In this document: in pieces, positions 25,359 through 33,567 of the stretch
Layout of the letters: every line of letters begins with the position of its first letter
Position numbering within the stretch: position 1 is the first letter of the stretch
Source of the DNA: Dyadobacter sp. CY345
GTDB taxonomy: Bacteria > Bacteroidota > Bacteroidia > Cytophagales > Spirosomataceae
Assembly: GCF_021502725.1 (NCBI RefSeq)
Contig: NZ_JAKFFS010000004.1
Coordinates: forward strand, 496,001 to 560,000
DNA length: 64,000 nucleotides
Reading direction: 5' to 3'
Program-made: the position numbers and the translations under genes
Notes under the pieces: generated by a model
Databases searched by the model: none
The model's input: the letters and a program-made list of their open reading frames with translations, nothing else
What the model was told of the DNA's origin: nothing

Positions 25359-25589
25359 CTAGATGCGGTAAAGGAGTAGATTATGCTTAGTAATGACGGC
25401 TTCTCTCACTGAATTGTTTAAAGAAACCTGTCGGAATGATTTTGGACATTCACTTATTTGTTGGATAATATTTTCACTCTTGTATACGAAGTCTTTGGTT
25501 ACGGCATCATTCCAACTCTTTTCCAAATAATATAGTATGTCGTGTAAATTGATCAATGCTTTAGGAGACCAGATAACATTTAAAGCCAT
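25359..25589 (-). CDS. RelE/ParE-family toxin, shortened by an in-frame TAG
   Basis: The 76-residue product begins MALNVIWSPKALINLHDILY and contains ISECPKSFRQVSLNNSVREAV and ITKHNLLLYRI, matching the ParE/RelE toxin fold up to the core strand. The frame stops at TAG, but 22 further codons in the same frame supply the missing family C-terminus. The product therefore lacks the last strand and the basic residues that ParE/RelE toxins need, and is probably inactive unless the stop is read through. It overlaps the upstream antitoxin-like gene by 10 bases. Confidence 0.75.
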   Translation of the reverse strand: MALNVIWSPKALINLHDILYYLEKSWNDAVTKDFVYKSENIIQQISECPKSFRQVSLNNSVREAVITKHNLLLYRI

Positions 25590-25798
25590 TTTTTGTAAGT
25601 TTCTCTGACTGTGTGATGGTCTATTCCCTCGCCATTTTCAATTTGTTTTATCGATTCCTTTACATCAAAAACAACTATGTCTGGAATATCCCCCCAGTCC
25701 TCATCAACTTCTGTGCTGTATTCAACGGCCAAGCTATCCAAAAAATCCAGGACAACTTTTTCCTCCTGTTCGTTTCGCGGGTTAATTAAAATACTCAT
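25580..25798 (-). CDS. Putative antitoxin of the ParE-like toxin
   Basis: This 72-residue, strongly acidic protein includes EEKVVLDFLDSLAVEYSTEV and VFDVKESIKQIENGEG, then HHTVRETYKKWL. It has no recognised DNA-binding motif. Small acidic proteins of this kind precede ParE/RelE toxins in Bacteroidota, and this one overlaps the toxin by 10 bases. The toxin is truncated, so the antitoxin may be a survivor of a decaying module. Confidence 0.6.
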   Translation of the reverse strand: MSILINPRNEQEEKVVLDFLDSLAVEYSTEVDEDWGDIPDIVVFDVKESIKQIENGEGIDHHTVRETYKKWL

Positions 25799-25913
25799 TT
25801 GAATCTATTATTTAAGATGAGTCAAAAATGGAAAGCTATTCTTAGAAGGTCAAAATGGAAGCCTTTCTCAAATTTACAATTTTGAAATTAACAATACTAC
25901 ACCTTTTTAAGTT

Positions 25914-26516
25914 TTATTGGATGACTTTGACTTCTAAAATCGCTGCGTTTTCCCAACTCACCATCGCATTAAACAATCGTATTTGATCAAATGCCTGGAT
26001 ATCGTTTTCCGAAATTTCAGCTTCTTCAATGATCCCGGAATCCAGAAGAAATGCTCTTTGAGTTCCTGGTAGTAAAGGCGTGTCCGGCGTATACCATCGG
26101 CCATCTTTCAAAAATGCAACATTACAATATAACGTATCCGAAACCTTTCCATTTTTTATGATCAGAATTTCATCTGCATCTTCGCGTTGTTCGTAAAGTG
26201 AATTCAGAGCAGTCCGGTCATTGTATTTATAGGAATAATCGATCGTATCGTCGTAAACTTTCCTGATTTTACGAATTGTTCGAGGGATATAGCGCTCCCA
26301 TTTTATATTGTCAATTTGATCAGCATAGGCCAATCTGCATTTATGCGGTTCATTATCAACAAAGTTAGGTATGCTAATAATTTCTGAAAGCTCCCATTTA
26401 TCATGTAATCCAAAAAGCTCAGCCCTGGTTTTATTCAAACGGGCTTGGTGGTAAGCAATATTTTGAATCAGGCGATTTTTGACACAAATCGTTTCAAAGC
26501 ACAGGGGTTGGGACAT
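25914..26516 (-). CDS. pabC: Class IV aminotransferase-like protein, probable aminodeoxychorismate lyase
   Basis: This 200-residue protein of fold type IV (PLP enzymes) starts with MSQPLCFETICVKNRL. The core includes YEQREDADEILIIKNGKVSD, TLYCNVAFLKDGRWYTPDTPLL and PGTQRAFLLD, as in branched-chain aminotransferase/PabC proteins. PabC converts aminodeoxychorismate to p-aminobenzoate and pyruvate in folate synthesis. An ATG at 26618 lies inside pabB and would add 34 unrelated residues, so 26516 is chosen. The 23-base overlap with pabB supports coupled expression and the folate role. Confidence 0.8.
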   Translation of the reverse strand: MSQPLCFETICVKNRLIQNIAYHQARLNKTRAELFGLHDKWELSEIISIPNFVDNEPHKCRLAYADQIDNIKWERYIPRTIRKIRKVYDDTIDYSYKYNDRTALNSLYEQREDADEILIIKNGKVSDTLYCNVAFLKDGRWYTPDTPLLPGTQRAFLLDSGIIEEAEISENDIQAFDQIRLFNAMVSWENAAILEVKVIQ

Positions 26517-27522
26517 GGGCAAAGGGTAAATAAACTTTATCAATAATCTCCTGATATTCACTTCGGGCATCGCTTTTTGCGGTAATTCCTCCTCCGCTTT
26601 TAAAAACAAGTTTGCCATGCAGGTTTTCTATATAGCGGATCATAACAGCGCTTTCGAAGTTTTCTCCGTCAAAATAACCCATGACGCCGGTATAATATCC
26701 ACGATCGTAACCTTCGGCATCCTTTATTATCTGCAAAGTGCTCGGTTTAGGAGCGCCGCTGATTGATCCTGCCGGAAGTAGTTTCATTAATAAATCACCA
26801 AATTCTCCATCGAAAGCATCAGGTAAAACTCCGGCAATTTCAGAACTCACCTGCAAAAGTGTTTTTTGATGCGTCTGTATCGGGTCAATATAGCGATAAC
26901 GTTCAACCCACACTTTTTCAGCGACTATGCTAATATCATTTCTGATCAAGTCAACAATGGTCGCATGTTCTGCTGCTTCCTTTGGGTCTGAAAGAATTAC
27001 CTTCTCGGCATTTGGAAAAGAAGCGTCAATCGTTCCTTTCATAGGAAATGAAGAAATTTGATTTCCTTTTATTTTGATAAATATTTCAGGGGAAAAACAT
27101 ACAAACTGGTCTTTCAGCCAAAATCGGTATGGGGCATTACTGAACTTGAAAATATCCTTTAACGCCAGATCTGTTTCAATAGGAGTTGGAACAGAAAGAT
27201 TTACCAAAAAGGAATTTCCCGCTTTTAGGTTTTTTAAAACGTAATTGAATTTCGGTTGATATTGGTCAAATGAAATAGGATTTTTCCGGAAATTAAACTC
27301 TGGATTAAGTTCAGAATCAAGATCTGTTTTATAATTGCTGAATCCGTTGAAATCATACAAAACCTCTGACGGATCAACTTCGTCAAGGCGCCAGAAAACC
27401 GGCTTTTGAGCTAAAAAGTCGATAAGAAATACAAACGGAATTTTCCGTTTCCCCCATTCATTGAGGCATTTCGTGAAATTTTGACAGGTGTTTTTCAACG
27501 ATTTGGAAAATGATTGCAACAA
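26494..27522 (-). CDS. pabB: Aminodeoxychorismate synthase component I
   Basis: This 342-residue chorismate-binding enzyme has PMKGTIDASFPNAEKVI, EHATIVDLIRNDI, LLPAGSISGAPKPST and SGGGITAKSD in order, the conserved TrpE/PabB blocks. The PIKGT-like Lys motif and the pabC-type neighbour favour PabB over anthranilate synthase. It aminates chorismate for folate synthesis. It is short at the N-terminus like other Bacteroidota PabB. No ATG is available; the start appears to be one of two TTG codons at 27525/27522, and a TTG 7 codons later is also possible. Confidence 0.88.
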   Translation of the reverse strand: MLQSFSKSLKNTCQNFTKCLNEWGKRKIPFVFLIDFLAQKPVFWRLDEVDPSEVLYDFNGFSNYKTDLDSELNPEFNFRKNPISFDQYQPKFNYVLKNLKAGNSFLVNLSVPTPIETDLALKDIFKFSNAPYRFWLKDQFVCFSPEIFIKIKGNQISSFPMKGTIDASFPNAEKVILSDPKEAAEHATIVDLIRNDISIVAEKVWVERYRYIDPIQTHQKTLLQVSSEIAGVLPDAFDGEFGDLLMKLLPAGSISGAPKPSTLQIIKDAEGYDRGYYTGVMGYFDGENFESAVMIRYIENLHGKLVFKSGGGITAKSDARSEYQEIIDKVYLPFAHVPTPVL

Positions 27523-27599
27523 GTATTTTTAACAGCCGTGCAATTTACAAAGTTCAGAAACCATTGTTTTAAATTAACAGTTAATACATATAATTGATG

Positions 27600-27645
27600 A
27601 TCAAAATTGCATACGGACATTGATAAAATGTATCCCAATTTTGAT
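27600..27645. repeat. Inverted repeat between pabB and ypdA
   Basis: atcaaaattg (27600-27609) and caattttgat (27636-27645) are perfect 10-base complements 26 bases apart, with a near-match (catac, then gtatc) just inside. The region lies between divergent genes and could be an operator, but the spacing is loose. Confidence 0.35.
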
Positions 27646-27697
27646 TGTTGAAAAGTTCAGGACAACGTAAGTCCATCAAATCTGATTTCTAAAATCT

Positions 27698-28705
27698 ATG
27701 CATATACATGACGTTATAATTATCGGTGGAGGACCTTGCGGACTGGCAATGGCTATTGAAGCGACAAAAAATGGACTGGACCATTTGATCCTTGAAAAAG
27801 GAAATATTACAGAATCTATTCGTCGTTACCCGAGAAGAATGCGCTTTTTTTCGACTGCGGAAAATATTGAAATAGGTGGTATCCCGTTTGCAATTTCGGA
27901 AGTGAAGGCTAATAGGAACGAAGCTTTACAATATTATAGAAAAGTTGCCGGATATTATGATCTGAATTTTAAGCTTTTTATAGATGTAACGCGCACGGAG
28001 AAACAGGAAGACGGGACATTTTTTGTCTACGCCAGCGATGGTCAGATATTTCAGTCGCGCAGCGTCGTGCTGGCGACAGGTTATTTTGATGTTCCCAGAA
28101 TGCTAAATGTGCCGGGTGAAAATCTGCCGCATGTTTCCCATTATTATGACGAACCTTTCAATTATTCGTTTACGGATGTGGTGCTGGTTGGCGGCTCGAA
28201 CTCTTCTGTGGAAGCTGCGCTGGAACTCTATCGTCACGATGCGCGTGTAACAATTGTACATAAAGAAGCAGATTTTCGTACGAAAGTGAAATACTGGCTT
28301 GTTCCGGACGTGAAAAACCGGGTGAAAGAAGGTAAAATCCATACGCGTTTCAATAGCATTACGAAAGTAATTGAGCCGGGAAGAATGCAAATTGAAAATA
28401 TTGAAACGGGCGAAACGGAATGGATACCTGCCGACTTTGTATTCTTGCTCGTAGGTTATCTGCCAGACGAACATCTTATTTCTCGTTGCGGAATTACACT
28501 GGACCCTGCAACCAAAGTTCCAACGTTTGATCCTGAAACTTTCGAAACAAATGTTCCCGGTTTATACTTGTGCGGCACAGTAATGGCTGGTGTTTTTACA
28601 GAAAAAATATTTATTGAGAATGGTCGTGAGCATGCAGCCGCAATTGCTGATCATCTGATGGGAAGGGAAGTGAGGAAAGTGAAGGAGTTGATTGACAGGA
28701 TTTGA
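27698..28705 (+). CDS. ypdA: YpdA-type FAD-dependent disulfide reductase
   Basis: This 335-residue flavoprotein has an FAD-binding IIIGGGPCGLAMA at residues 7-19. Cys14 in the GGGPCG loop is the residue known to matter in S. aureus YpdA (bacillithiol disulfide reductase). A second dinucleotide-binding fold, VVLVGGSNSSVEAALEL, lies near the middle, and the C-terminal GLYLCGTVMAGVFTEKIFIENG is as in the family. It probably reduces a low-molecular-weight thiol disulfide with NADPH. Whether this organism uses bacillithiol cannot be seen here. It is a single gene, divergent from pabB. Confidence 0.88.
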   Translation: MHIHDVIIIGGGPCGLAMAIEATKNGLDHLILEKGNITESIRRYPRRMRFFSTAENIEIGGIPFAISEVKANRNEALQYYRKVAGYYDLNFKLFIDVTRTEKQEDGTFFVYASDGQIFQSRSVVLATGYFDVPRMLNVPGENLPHVSHYYDEPFNYSFTDVVLVGGSNSSVEAALELYRHDARVTIVHKEADFRTKVKYWLVPDVKNRVKEGKIHTRFNSITKVIEPGRMQIENIETGETEWIPADFVFLLVGYLPDEHLISRCGITLDPATKVPTFDPETFETNVPGLYLCGTVMAGVFTEKIFIENGREHAAAIADHLMGREVRKVKELIDRI

Positions 28706-28712
28706 TATGTCT

Positions 28713-29114
28713 CTATACTTCAACAAGTTTTATTTGTGTTGTATATAGTTTAAATTTTTCATCGGCTGAAATTAAGATAAGATTTTCAATTAATGCAACA
28801 GCAATGATAAGACGGTCAAATGGATCTTTATGAGTATCGTGAAGTGGTATGAGATTGTAGCCGCTGATATGATTCTCCAAAATGGGTAATATTTTAAAGT
28901 CATCCTGAGCGGCGACGGACAAAATGTCATCGACAGAAACAGGTAAATCCGGAAGTTTGCCGGTTTTTTGTTTTATTGCAATTTCATAAAGGCTTATGAG
29001 GCTGACATTTATTACATTGTTCGGATCTGTCAGCATGAGCATAATCTCGGTATTCAACCTTTTGTCATTCAGCTGAAACCAAATTAAGATTTGAGTGTCA
29101 ATAAGATAGTTCAT
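28713..29114 (-). CDS. PIN-domain toxin (VapC type)
   Basis: This 133-residue protein has the PIN active-site pattern: MNYLIDTQILIW with D6, VSLISLYEIAIKQKTGKL with the Glu, DTHKDPFDRLIIAVAL with the third Asp, and LISADEKF with the fourth. It overlaps the upstream small gene by one base (TAATG), the same arrangement as the other PIN pair. It is a probable RNase toxin of a type II module, convergent with ypdA. Confidence 0.85.
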   Translation of the reverse strand: MNYLIDTQILIWFQLNDKRLNTEIMLMLTDPNNVINVSLISLYEIAIKQKTGKLPDLPVSVDDILSVAAQDDFKILPILENHISGYNLIPLHDTHKDPFDRLIIAVALIENLILISADEKFKLYTTQIKLVEV

Positions 29115-29347
29115 TACATGTATTCTGATAACTCATCTAAGGAGTCGTTAAAATTCTCTGGTAATGCCATCTCTTTTTGTTGAGGATTTTTTAATCTCAA
29201 AAGTCCGCCTGGCTCACGTCTCAAATTTGCAGGTTGATCCAGCTCTTCCAAAAATAAAACCACAACCTTCGATTTCTTTTTTGTAGGCGGAGTTTCAGCA
29301 AGCGTTAAAATTCCATTTTCGTAAATTCCGCTGATCGATGTATACAT
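29114..29347 (-). CDS. Probable VapB-like antitoxin
   Basis: This 77-residue protein begins MYTSISGIYENGILTLAE, a short beta pattern like DUF2281/AbrB-type antitoxins ('yENG.i.L.e.pP'), followed by KVVVLFLEEL and an acidic C-terminus ending in LDELSEYM. It lies directly before, and overlaps, a PIN toxin gene. Assignment as antitoxin is from this context plus the partial family likeness. Confidence 0.65.
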   Translation of the reverse strand: MYTSISGIYENGILTLAETPPTKKKSKVVVLFLEELDQPANLRREPGGLLRLKNPQQKEMALPENFNDSLDELSEYM

Positions 29348-29416
29348 AAATCTTCTATTTATTAATATTAAAGTTACTGAATTTTTGATTTTAATAGCAT
29401 ATCCGAAAGTCTAATT

Positions 29417-30571
29417 CTACTCCTCCCGAACAAACACAAGCTTCTTCCTTTTCTTCTTCATCGAAACTTTTTCAATTTTGGCAATCAGACCTTTTCCTCC
29501 CACGGCATAACCAACATTTCCGGCAAAACTTACAGCATGGAAAGGTTCATTTCCAATTGTCTGCCAGGATTTTCCTTGTTTGGTAGAGGAGCTGCTACCC
29601 GACGGCCCAACGGCGACTAACGCAAAATCATCCGACCGAATCTGGCTGTCGCCATTCCAGGTAGCATATCGCTTGTGATATAAGGCAACGGCTTCTTTCA
29701 ATCCGATTGGTTTTGTGCTTGCCCCAAATTTCCATGTTACTCCGCCATCGTCGGTTAACAGGACATTTCTTGTTGTATCGCTTGTATTTTTATAATCACC
29801 ACCAACAGCTATTCCATTTTTTTTGGACCAAAAATGAAGACCAAAAATTCCACTTGTCGGCCCGGCTGGCATTGGCGTTTCTGACACCTGCCAGTGTCGA
29901 CCCATGTCTTCTGATCGAAATACTCTTGCCATTTTTCCACCACCAGTTCCTATAAAAGCTTTATCTTTTCCAACAGCCAGAATTGATGTTCCGCTTGCTG
30001 CAAAACACGCTTCTCCGGATTGCGCCTGAGGACGATCTTCGATTGGTAATTCTTGCCAGCTCTTTCCGCCATCTTCTGTTGTCAGGATAAATAACTTTCC
30101 ATTTATCGGGTCTCCCAGACATATCCCCTGGCTTTTGTTCCAAAAGTCGATACCATCCAGAAATACCCCGGATTGTGTAGTTTGGTACACAAGACTCCAT
30201 GTATCTCCTCCATTTTCAGTACGATAGATTTTTCCTTTGTCCAGTTCAGCTGGTCCCGCACTCATAGCAATTGCCGTTTCCTTTCCGAAAGCATGTATGT
30301 CACGGAAATCAAGGGAATCCGCACCAGGAATTTTAAATACTGACCAGTCTTTGCCACCATTAATTGTACGAAGCACTGTACCAGATGAGCCTCCAATCCA
30401 GCAGATAGTTGGTGTAACTGTATGAACGCCACGCATATTGACCTTCGTTTTACTATCAATAATCTCCCATTGGCTATAAACGGATGTTATTGAAAGGTAT
30501 AAAAACGCAAAAATAGTTGCGACAAATGTACGGGAAGGAATAAAAAAGGCGTTAGCTGATAGATTTGGCAC
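29417..30571 (-). CDS. Secreted BNR/YCF48-like beta-propeller protein
   Basis: This 384-residue protein has an N-terminal signal (about 14-34, ending SVYSQ) and five Asp-box (BNR) motifs: INGGKDW, ENGGDTW, EDGGKSW, EDMGRHW and DDGGVTW, plus a weaker KQGKSW. This fits a YCF48/sialidase-type beta-propeller. Such proteins are found as secreted or cell-surface proteins in Bacteroidota; enzyme activity is not implied. The start appears to be GTG 30571. The C-terminus is very basic (KKKRKKLVFVREE). Confidence 0.82.
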   Translation of the reverse strand: MPNLSANAFFIPSRTFVATIFAFLYLSITSVYSQWEIIDSKTKVNMRGVHTVTPTICWIGGSSGTVLRTINGGKDWSVFKIPGADSLDFRDIHAFGKETAIAMSAGPAELDKGKIYRTENGGDTWSLVYQTTQSGVFLDGIDFWNKSQGICLGDPINGKLFILTTEDGGKSWQELPIEDRPQAQSGEACFAASGTSILAVGKDKAFIGTGGGKMARVFRSEDMGRHWQVSETPMPAGPTSGIFGLHFWSKKNGIAVGGDYKNTSDTTRNVLLTDDGGVTWKFGASTKPIGLKEAVALYHKRYATWNGDSQIRSDDFALVAVGPSGSSSSTKQGKSWQTIGNEPFHAVSFAGNVGYAVGGKGLIAKIEKVSMKKKRKKLVFVREE

Positions 30572-30630
30572 GGTATTTGTTAAATTTGGTTAACTATCTA
30601 TTTTTTACATCACACAAAATAAGAATTCGT

Positions 30631-30963
30631 ATGAACAAAAATCAAAGATTTCTGATCGGTACAGTAGGCGCTTTGCTTACAGGCGTTGCCATAGGTTTGT
30701 TAGTTGCTCCTAAAAATGGGAAAGATACACGTAAGTTGATTAAAAATAAAGCAAATGATTTTAGCGGTACCGTTAAAAGCAAAGCTGGTGACTTAGGTGG
30801 AACTGCAAAAGATAAATACGAAAAAAGCCTTGAAGAGCTTGCTACACTAGCAGACAAATTGAAGGAAGGATTTTTCAAAAATATCAATTCTGCGAAATCA
30901 AAAGCTGAGACAGTTGCAGATAATGTTAATGACAATGTAAGAGGTGCTATAAACAACGCATAA
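30631..30963 (+). CDS. YtxH-domain protein
   Basis: This 110-residue protein from ATG 30631 (a longer upstream frame starts at 30565 but adds unrelated residues) has a single N-terminal membrane segment with many Gly (VGALLTGVAIGLLVAPKNGK, about 10-29). It continues as a long Lys/Ala-rich helix with repeats such as AGDLGGTAKDKYEKSLEELA. That is the YtxH pattern, seen in general stress proteins of many bacteria. Function is not established. Confidence 0.82.
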   Translation: MNKNQRFLIGTVGALLTGVAIGLLVAPKNGKDTRKLIKNKANDFSGTVKSKAGDLGGTAKDKYEKSLEELATLADKLKEGFFKNINSAKSKAETVADNVNDNVRGAINNA

Positions 30964-30982
30964 TTCTTAATTAGGGATAATG

Positions 30983-31014
30983 AGCCGGTTCTCAAAGGGA
31001 ATCGGCTTTTTTTA
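30983..31014 (+). terminator. Terminator after the YtxH gene
   Basis: A stem (agccggttc with gaatcggct, one G-T pair) is followed by a run of seven or more T, starting 20 bases after the YtxH stop. Confidence 0.8.
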
Positions 31015-31018
31015 TGCG

Positions 31019-31561
31019 CTACATCTGAGTTGATGCCAGAATATCAGTTACAACCTTATTAATTTCCTCAGCAAACTTCTCTTCCTTGCCAGGCAAAATC
31101 CCTTCTGCGCCGCCTTTCCAAACCATTTTATTGGACGATGCGTCTACAAGATCGATTAACAAAGTTCCTTCCTTGTATCTCCCGGTTTCAACTTCTTTAC
31201 TTTTCCAGGAATATCTTCGCTGCCCCATATAGAGCGGACGGCCGTCATTGAGAAAATTTGTTTGCCTGGTTTGAATTTCCTGTTTCACAGATATCGCAAT
31301 ATTGACCTTCAAAGTTGGATCCTGCGCCTGATTCAATCCTTTTGCTTCCAGGTTTTTTGAAATGGCATCTTTAATTAAGGTGATGTTTTTGTCAAACGTT
31401 GCGGGAGTTGTATCACCCTTAGCTTCCACATCGAAAAAACCGTATGTGGTATAATCAGAAAGACGAAAATTGTCTTCTTTGTCAGGTTTCAAAATTTTAT
31501 GGGACGGTGCGCAACTAAAAAATGTTGACACCAAAATGATGAACAGAATTGAAGTTTTCAT
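31019..31561 (-). CDS. DUF4136-type lipoprotein
   Basis: This 180-residue protein from ATG 31561 begins MKTSILFIILVSTFFSCAPS with a lipobox Cys at 17. An upstream ATG at 31597 would hide the signal peptide. Conserved stretches YTTYGFFDV, NITLIKDAISKNLEAKGLNQ and DLVDASSNKMVWKGGAEG are those of DUF4136 lipoproteins. These envelope lipoproteins have unknown function. It is a single gene between the YtxH terminator and the YeiH-type gene. Confidence 0.8.
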   Translation of the reverse strand: MKTSILFIILVSTFFSCAPSHKILKPDKEDNFRLSDYTTYGFFDVEAKGDTTPATFDKNITLIKDAISKNLEAKGLNQAQDPTLKVNIAISVKQEIQTRQTNFLNDGRPLYMGQRRYSWKSKEVETGRYKEGTLLIDLVDASSNKMVWKGGAEGILPGKEEKFAEEINKVVTDILASTQM

Positions 31562-31629
31562 AAGACGAAGTGTTAGTAAAGCGTAATAAGTTAGCACTTT
31601 AACCTTTTATTTCAAATAGCGCGGAATAA

Positions 31630-32577
31630 TTAATTTAATACAATTACCGCAAAAAGAGAAATCGCTGAAACAAAAGCCCAGAGAATTATTCCCTGTAAAA
31701 AAGGTTTTATTCCCACTGCTTTGATATTATCAAGATTCAAACCTGCTCCAATCAGAAACATTGTTAATACAAGTAATTTTTTGGAAATGATAAGTAAGTT
31801 TGAATAAATGAACTGATATTCGGTAAAATAATTACTGACCATTACGGCCAGGATAAAGAGACCTATGAAATAGGGGAAATTGATTGTTGCTCCGTTTTTA
31901 CGGTTAACGAGCATAGTAATAATTGACAATGGTATGATCCAAAGTGCTCGTTCCAACTTTATGGTGGTTGCAGTTTGCAAGGCTTCTGCGCCGAATCTGG
32001 CAGAAGCTCCGACGACTGAACTTGTATCATGAATGGCGATTGCGCTCCATATACCGAAATTATGCTGAGATAAATGAGCCCAATGCCCAATCATCGGGAA
32101 GATAAATAGTGCCACTGCGTTTAAAACAAATACAACACCCAATGCTGCACTGATCTGTTTTTCATTCGCTTTTATCAGCGGCGATAACGCAGCAATGGCG
32201 CTTCCGCCGCAAATGGCAGTGCCGGCAGTGATCAAAAATGAACTTTTAGGTTCGATACCAAGCTTTTTTCCTAACCAAAGACCTCCCAGTAATGTCAGAA
32301 CGATGGAGAAAACCGTGAATAAAAGGCCTTCTCTCCCGGCTTCAATGGCATGATTCAAGTTCATCCCGAAACCTAAACCGACTACTGAAATTTTTAAAAG
32401 TATCTGCGCTGACTTATGACTTAAATGAGCAAATGGATTTCCAAAGGCCTGTGTAAAAACAAAACCCAGTAAAAGAGCGATAGGAGCATCTACCACAGGA
32501 AGCAGACATGCAACGAATAGCGTTACGAAGAGAACGTTTCGATAGGTAACTGGCTGAATGCGGTGAATAGTTTCCAT
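31630..32577 (-). CDS. YeiH/YadS-type membrane protein (putative sulfate exporter family)
   Basis: This 315-residue protein has about ten membrane helices. Typical motifs are GLGFGMNLNHAIEAGREG, GTAICGGSAIAALSPLI, WSAIAIHDTSSVVGASARFG and LNLDNIKAVGIKP. This is the Cons_hypoth698/YeiH family (E. coli YeiH), membrane transporters of unproven substrate. The LysR-type gene 84 bases upstream on the same strand parallels the E. coli yeiH-yeiE arrangement and is its likely regulator. Confidence 0.88.
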   Translation of the reverse strand: METIHRIQPVTYRNVLFVTLFVACLLPVVDAPIALLLGFVFTQAFGNPFAHLSHKSAQILLKISVVGLGFGMNLNHAIEAGREGLLFTVFSIVLTLLGGLWLGKKLGIEPKSSFLITAGTAICGGSAIAALSPLIKANEKQISAALGVVFVLNAVALFIFPMIGHWAHLSQHNFGIWSAIAIHDTSSVVGASARFGAEALQTATTIKLERALWIIPLSIITMLVNRKNGATINFPYFIGLFILAVMVSNYFTEYQFIYSNLLIISKKLLVLTMFLIGAGLNLDNIKAVGIKPFLQGIILWAFVSAISLFAVIVLN

Positions 32578-32661
32578 TATACTTTCGCTTGTGTTTAAAC
32601 AAAAATATAGATAGAAATGGAGCTAATTAAATCAAAAAATATGTGGTTTAATAACTACTGG

Positions 32662-33549
32662 TTATCGTTTAATGGAAGAAAAACGCATGAAAAGTTTTGA
32701 AAGCGGTGAAGGCTGACCTTGGCGCAAGACAAATGAAAAAGTACGCGTCATTTCAAATCCATCAATATCGATGATACTAAGACGATCATCTGTCAAATCT
32801 TGCTGCACGCTGTAAATCGATAAAAAGGCAAAAGTATCGGAACAAAAAAGATAATTTTTGATACTTTCTGTACTGCCGAGCTGCATATGTATATTCAGGT
32901 CCTGGATCTTGATTCCGGCTTTTTGAATATAGCCGTTAATAATATCCGAAGTTCCGGAACCTGCTTCGCGTGTCAGCAATGGCAGTTTTAATAATTCTTT
33001 CAAGGTAATCGTCCGCTTTTTTAAAAGATTGTTTGTCGGCCTGCTTACCAGCACAATTTCATCTTTTACAAACGGCGAATATTTAAGATCAGAATTATGT
33101 GTCGTTCCTTCTACCAGACCCAGCTCTATTTTTTTTTCAACCAGCATTTGTTCAATAACCAATGAATTGGCCATCGTTAACTCTATTTTTATTTCAGGAA
33201 ACCTTTTGTGAAAATGGGCGAGATAGGATGGGATTACATACTGCGCAATGGTAGTACTTGCACCAATATGTAAAACTCCTTCGGTTTTATTTTGCAGCAG
33301 GTTCAGATCAAAATCCAGTTTTTGATATTGTTCAAAAATCAAATGCGCATGTTGAAAAAGCACTTCACCTGAGCGCGTGAGGACAATTCGTTTCTTCGCC
33401 CGGTCAAAAAGGGTGGTATTATATAGTTGTTCTAATTCTTTGATATGTTTGGTAACCGCTGGCTGACTTATGTTTAACTGTTCCGCGGCCCTGTTAAAAT
33501 TCAGGGTTTGAGCAACTGTATAAAACACCTTCAAACGAAAATCCAGCAT
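32662..33549 (-). CDS. LysR-family transcriptional regulator
   Basis: This 295-residue protein has an N-terminal winged helix (LNFNRAAEQLNISQPAVTKH, residues 15-34) and an effector-binding domain with LHIGASTTIAQYVIPSYL and TREAGSGTSDIINGYI. Best context match is YeiE/CysB-like control of the YeiH-type exporter immediately downstream; the effector is unknown. It begins 18 bases after dnaG's stop, so read-through from dnaG is possible. Confidence 0.9.
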   Translation of the reverse strand: MLDFRLKVFYTVAQTLNFNRAAEQLNISQPAVTKHIKELEQLYNTTLFDRAKKRIVLTRSGEVLFQHAHLIFEQYQKLDFDLNLLQNKTEGVLHIGASTTIAQYVIPSYLAHFHKRFPEIKIELTMANSLVIEQMLVEKKIELGLVEGTTHNSDLKYSPFVKDEIVLVSRPTNNLLKKRTITLKELLKLPLLTREAGSGTSDIINGYIQKAGIKIQDLNIHMQLGSTESIKNYLFCSDTFAFLSIYSVQQDLTDDRLSIIDIDGFEMTRTFSFVLRQGQPSPLSKLFMRFSSIKR

Positions 33550-33567
33550 AATTTTGAAGCAAAATAA

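Noticed and set aside
26516..26618. Longer pabC start at ATG 26618
   Set aside because: It lies deep inside pabB and adds 34 residues not seen in class IV aminotransferases.
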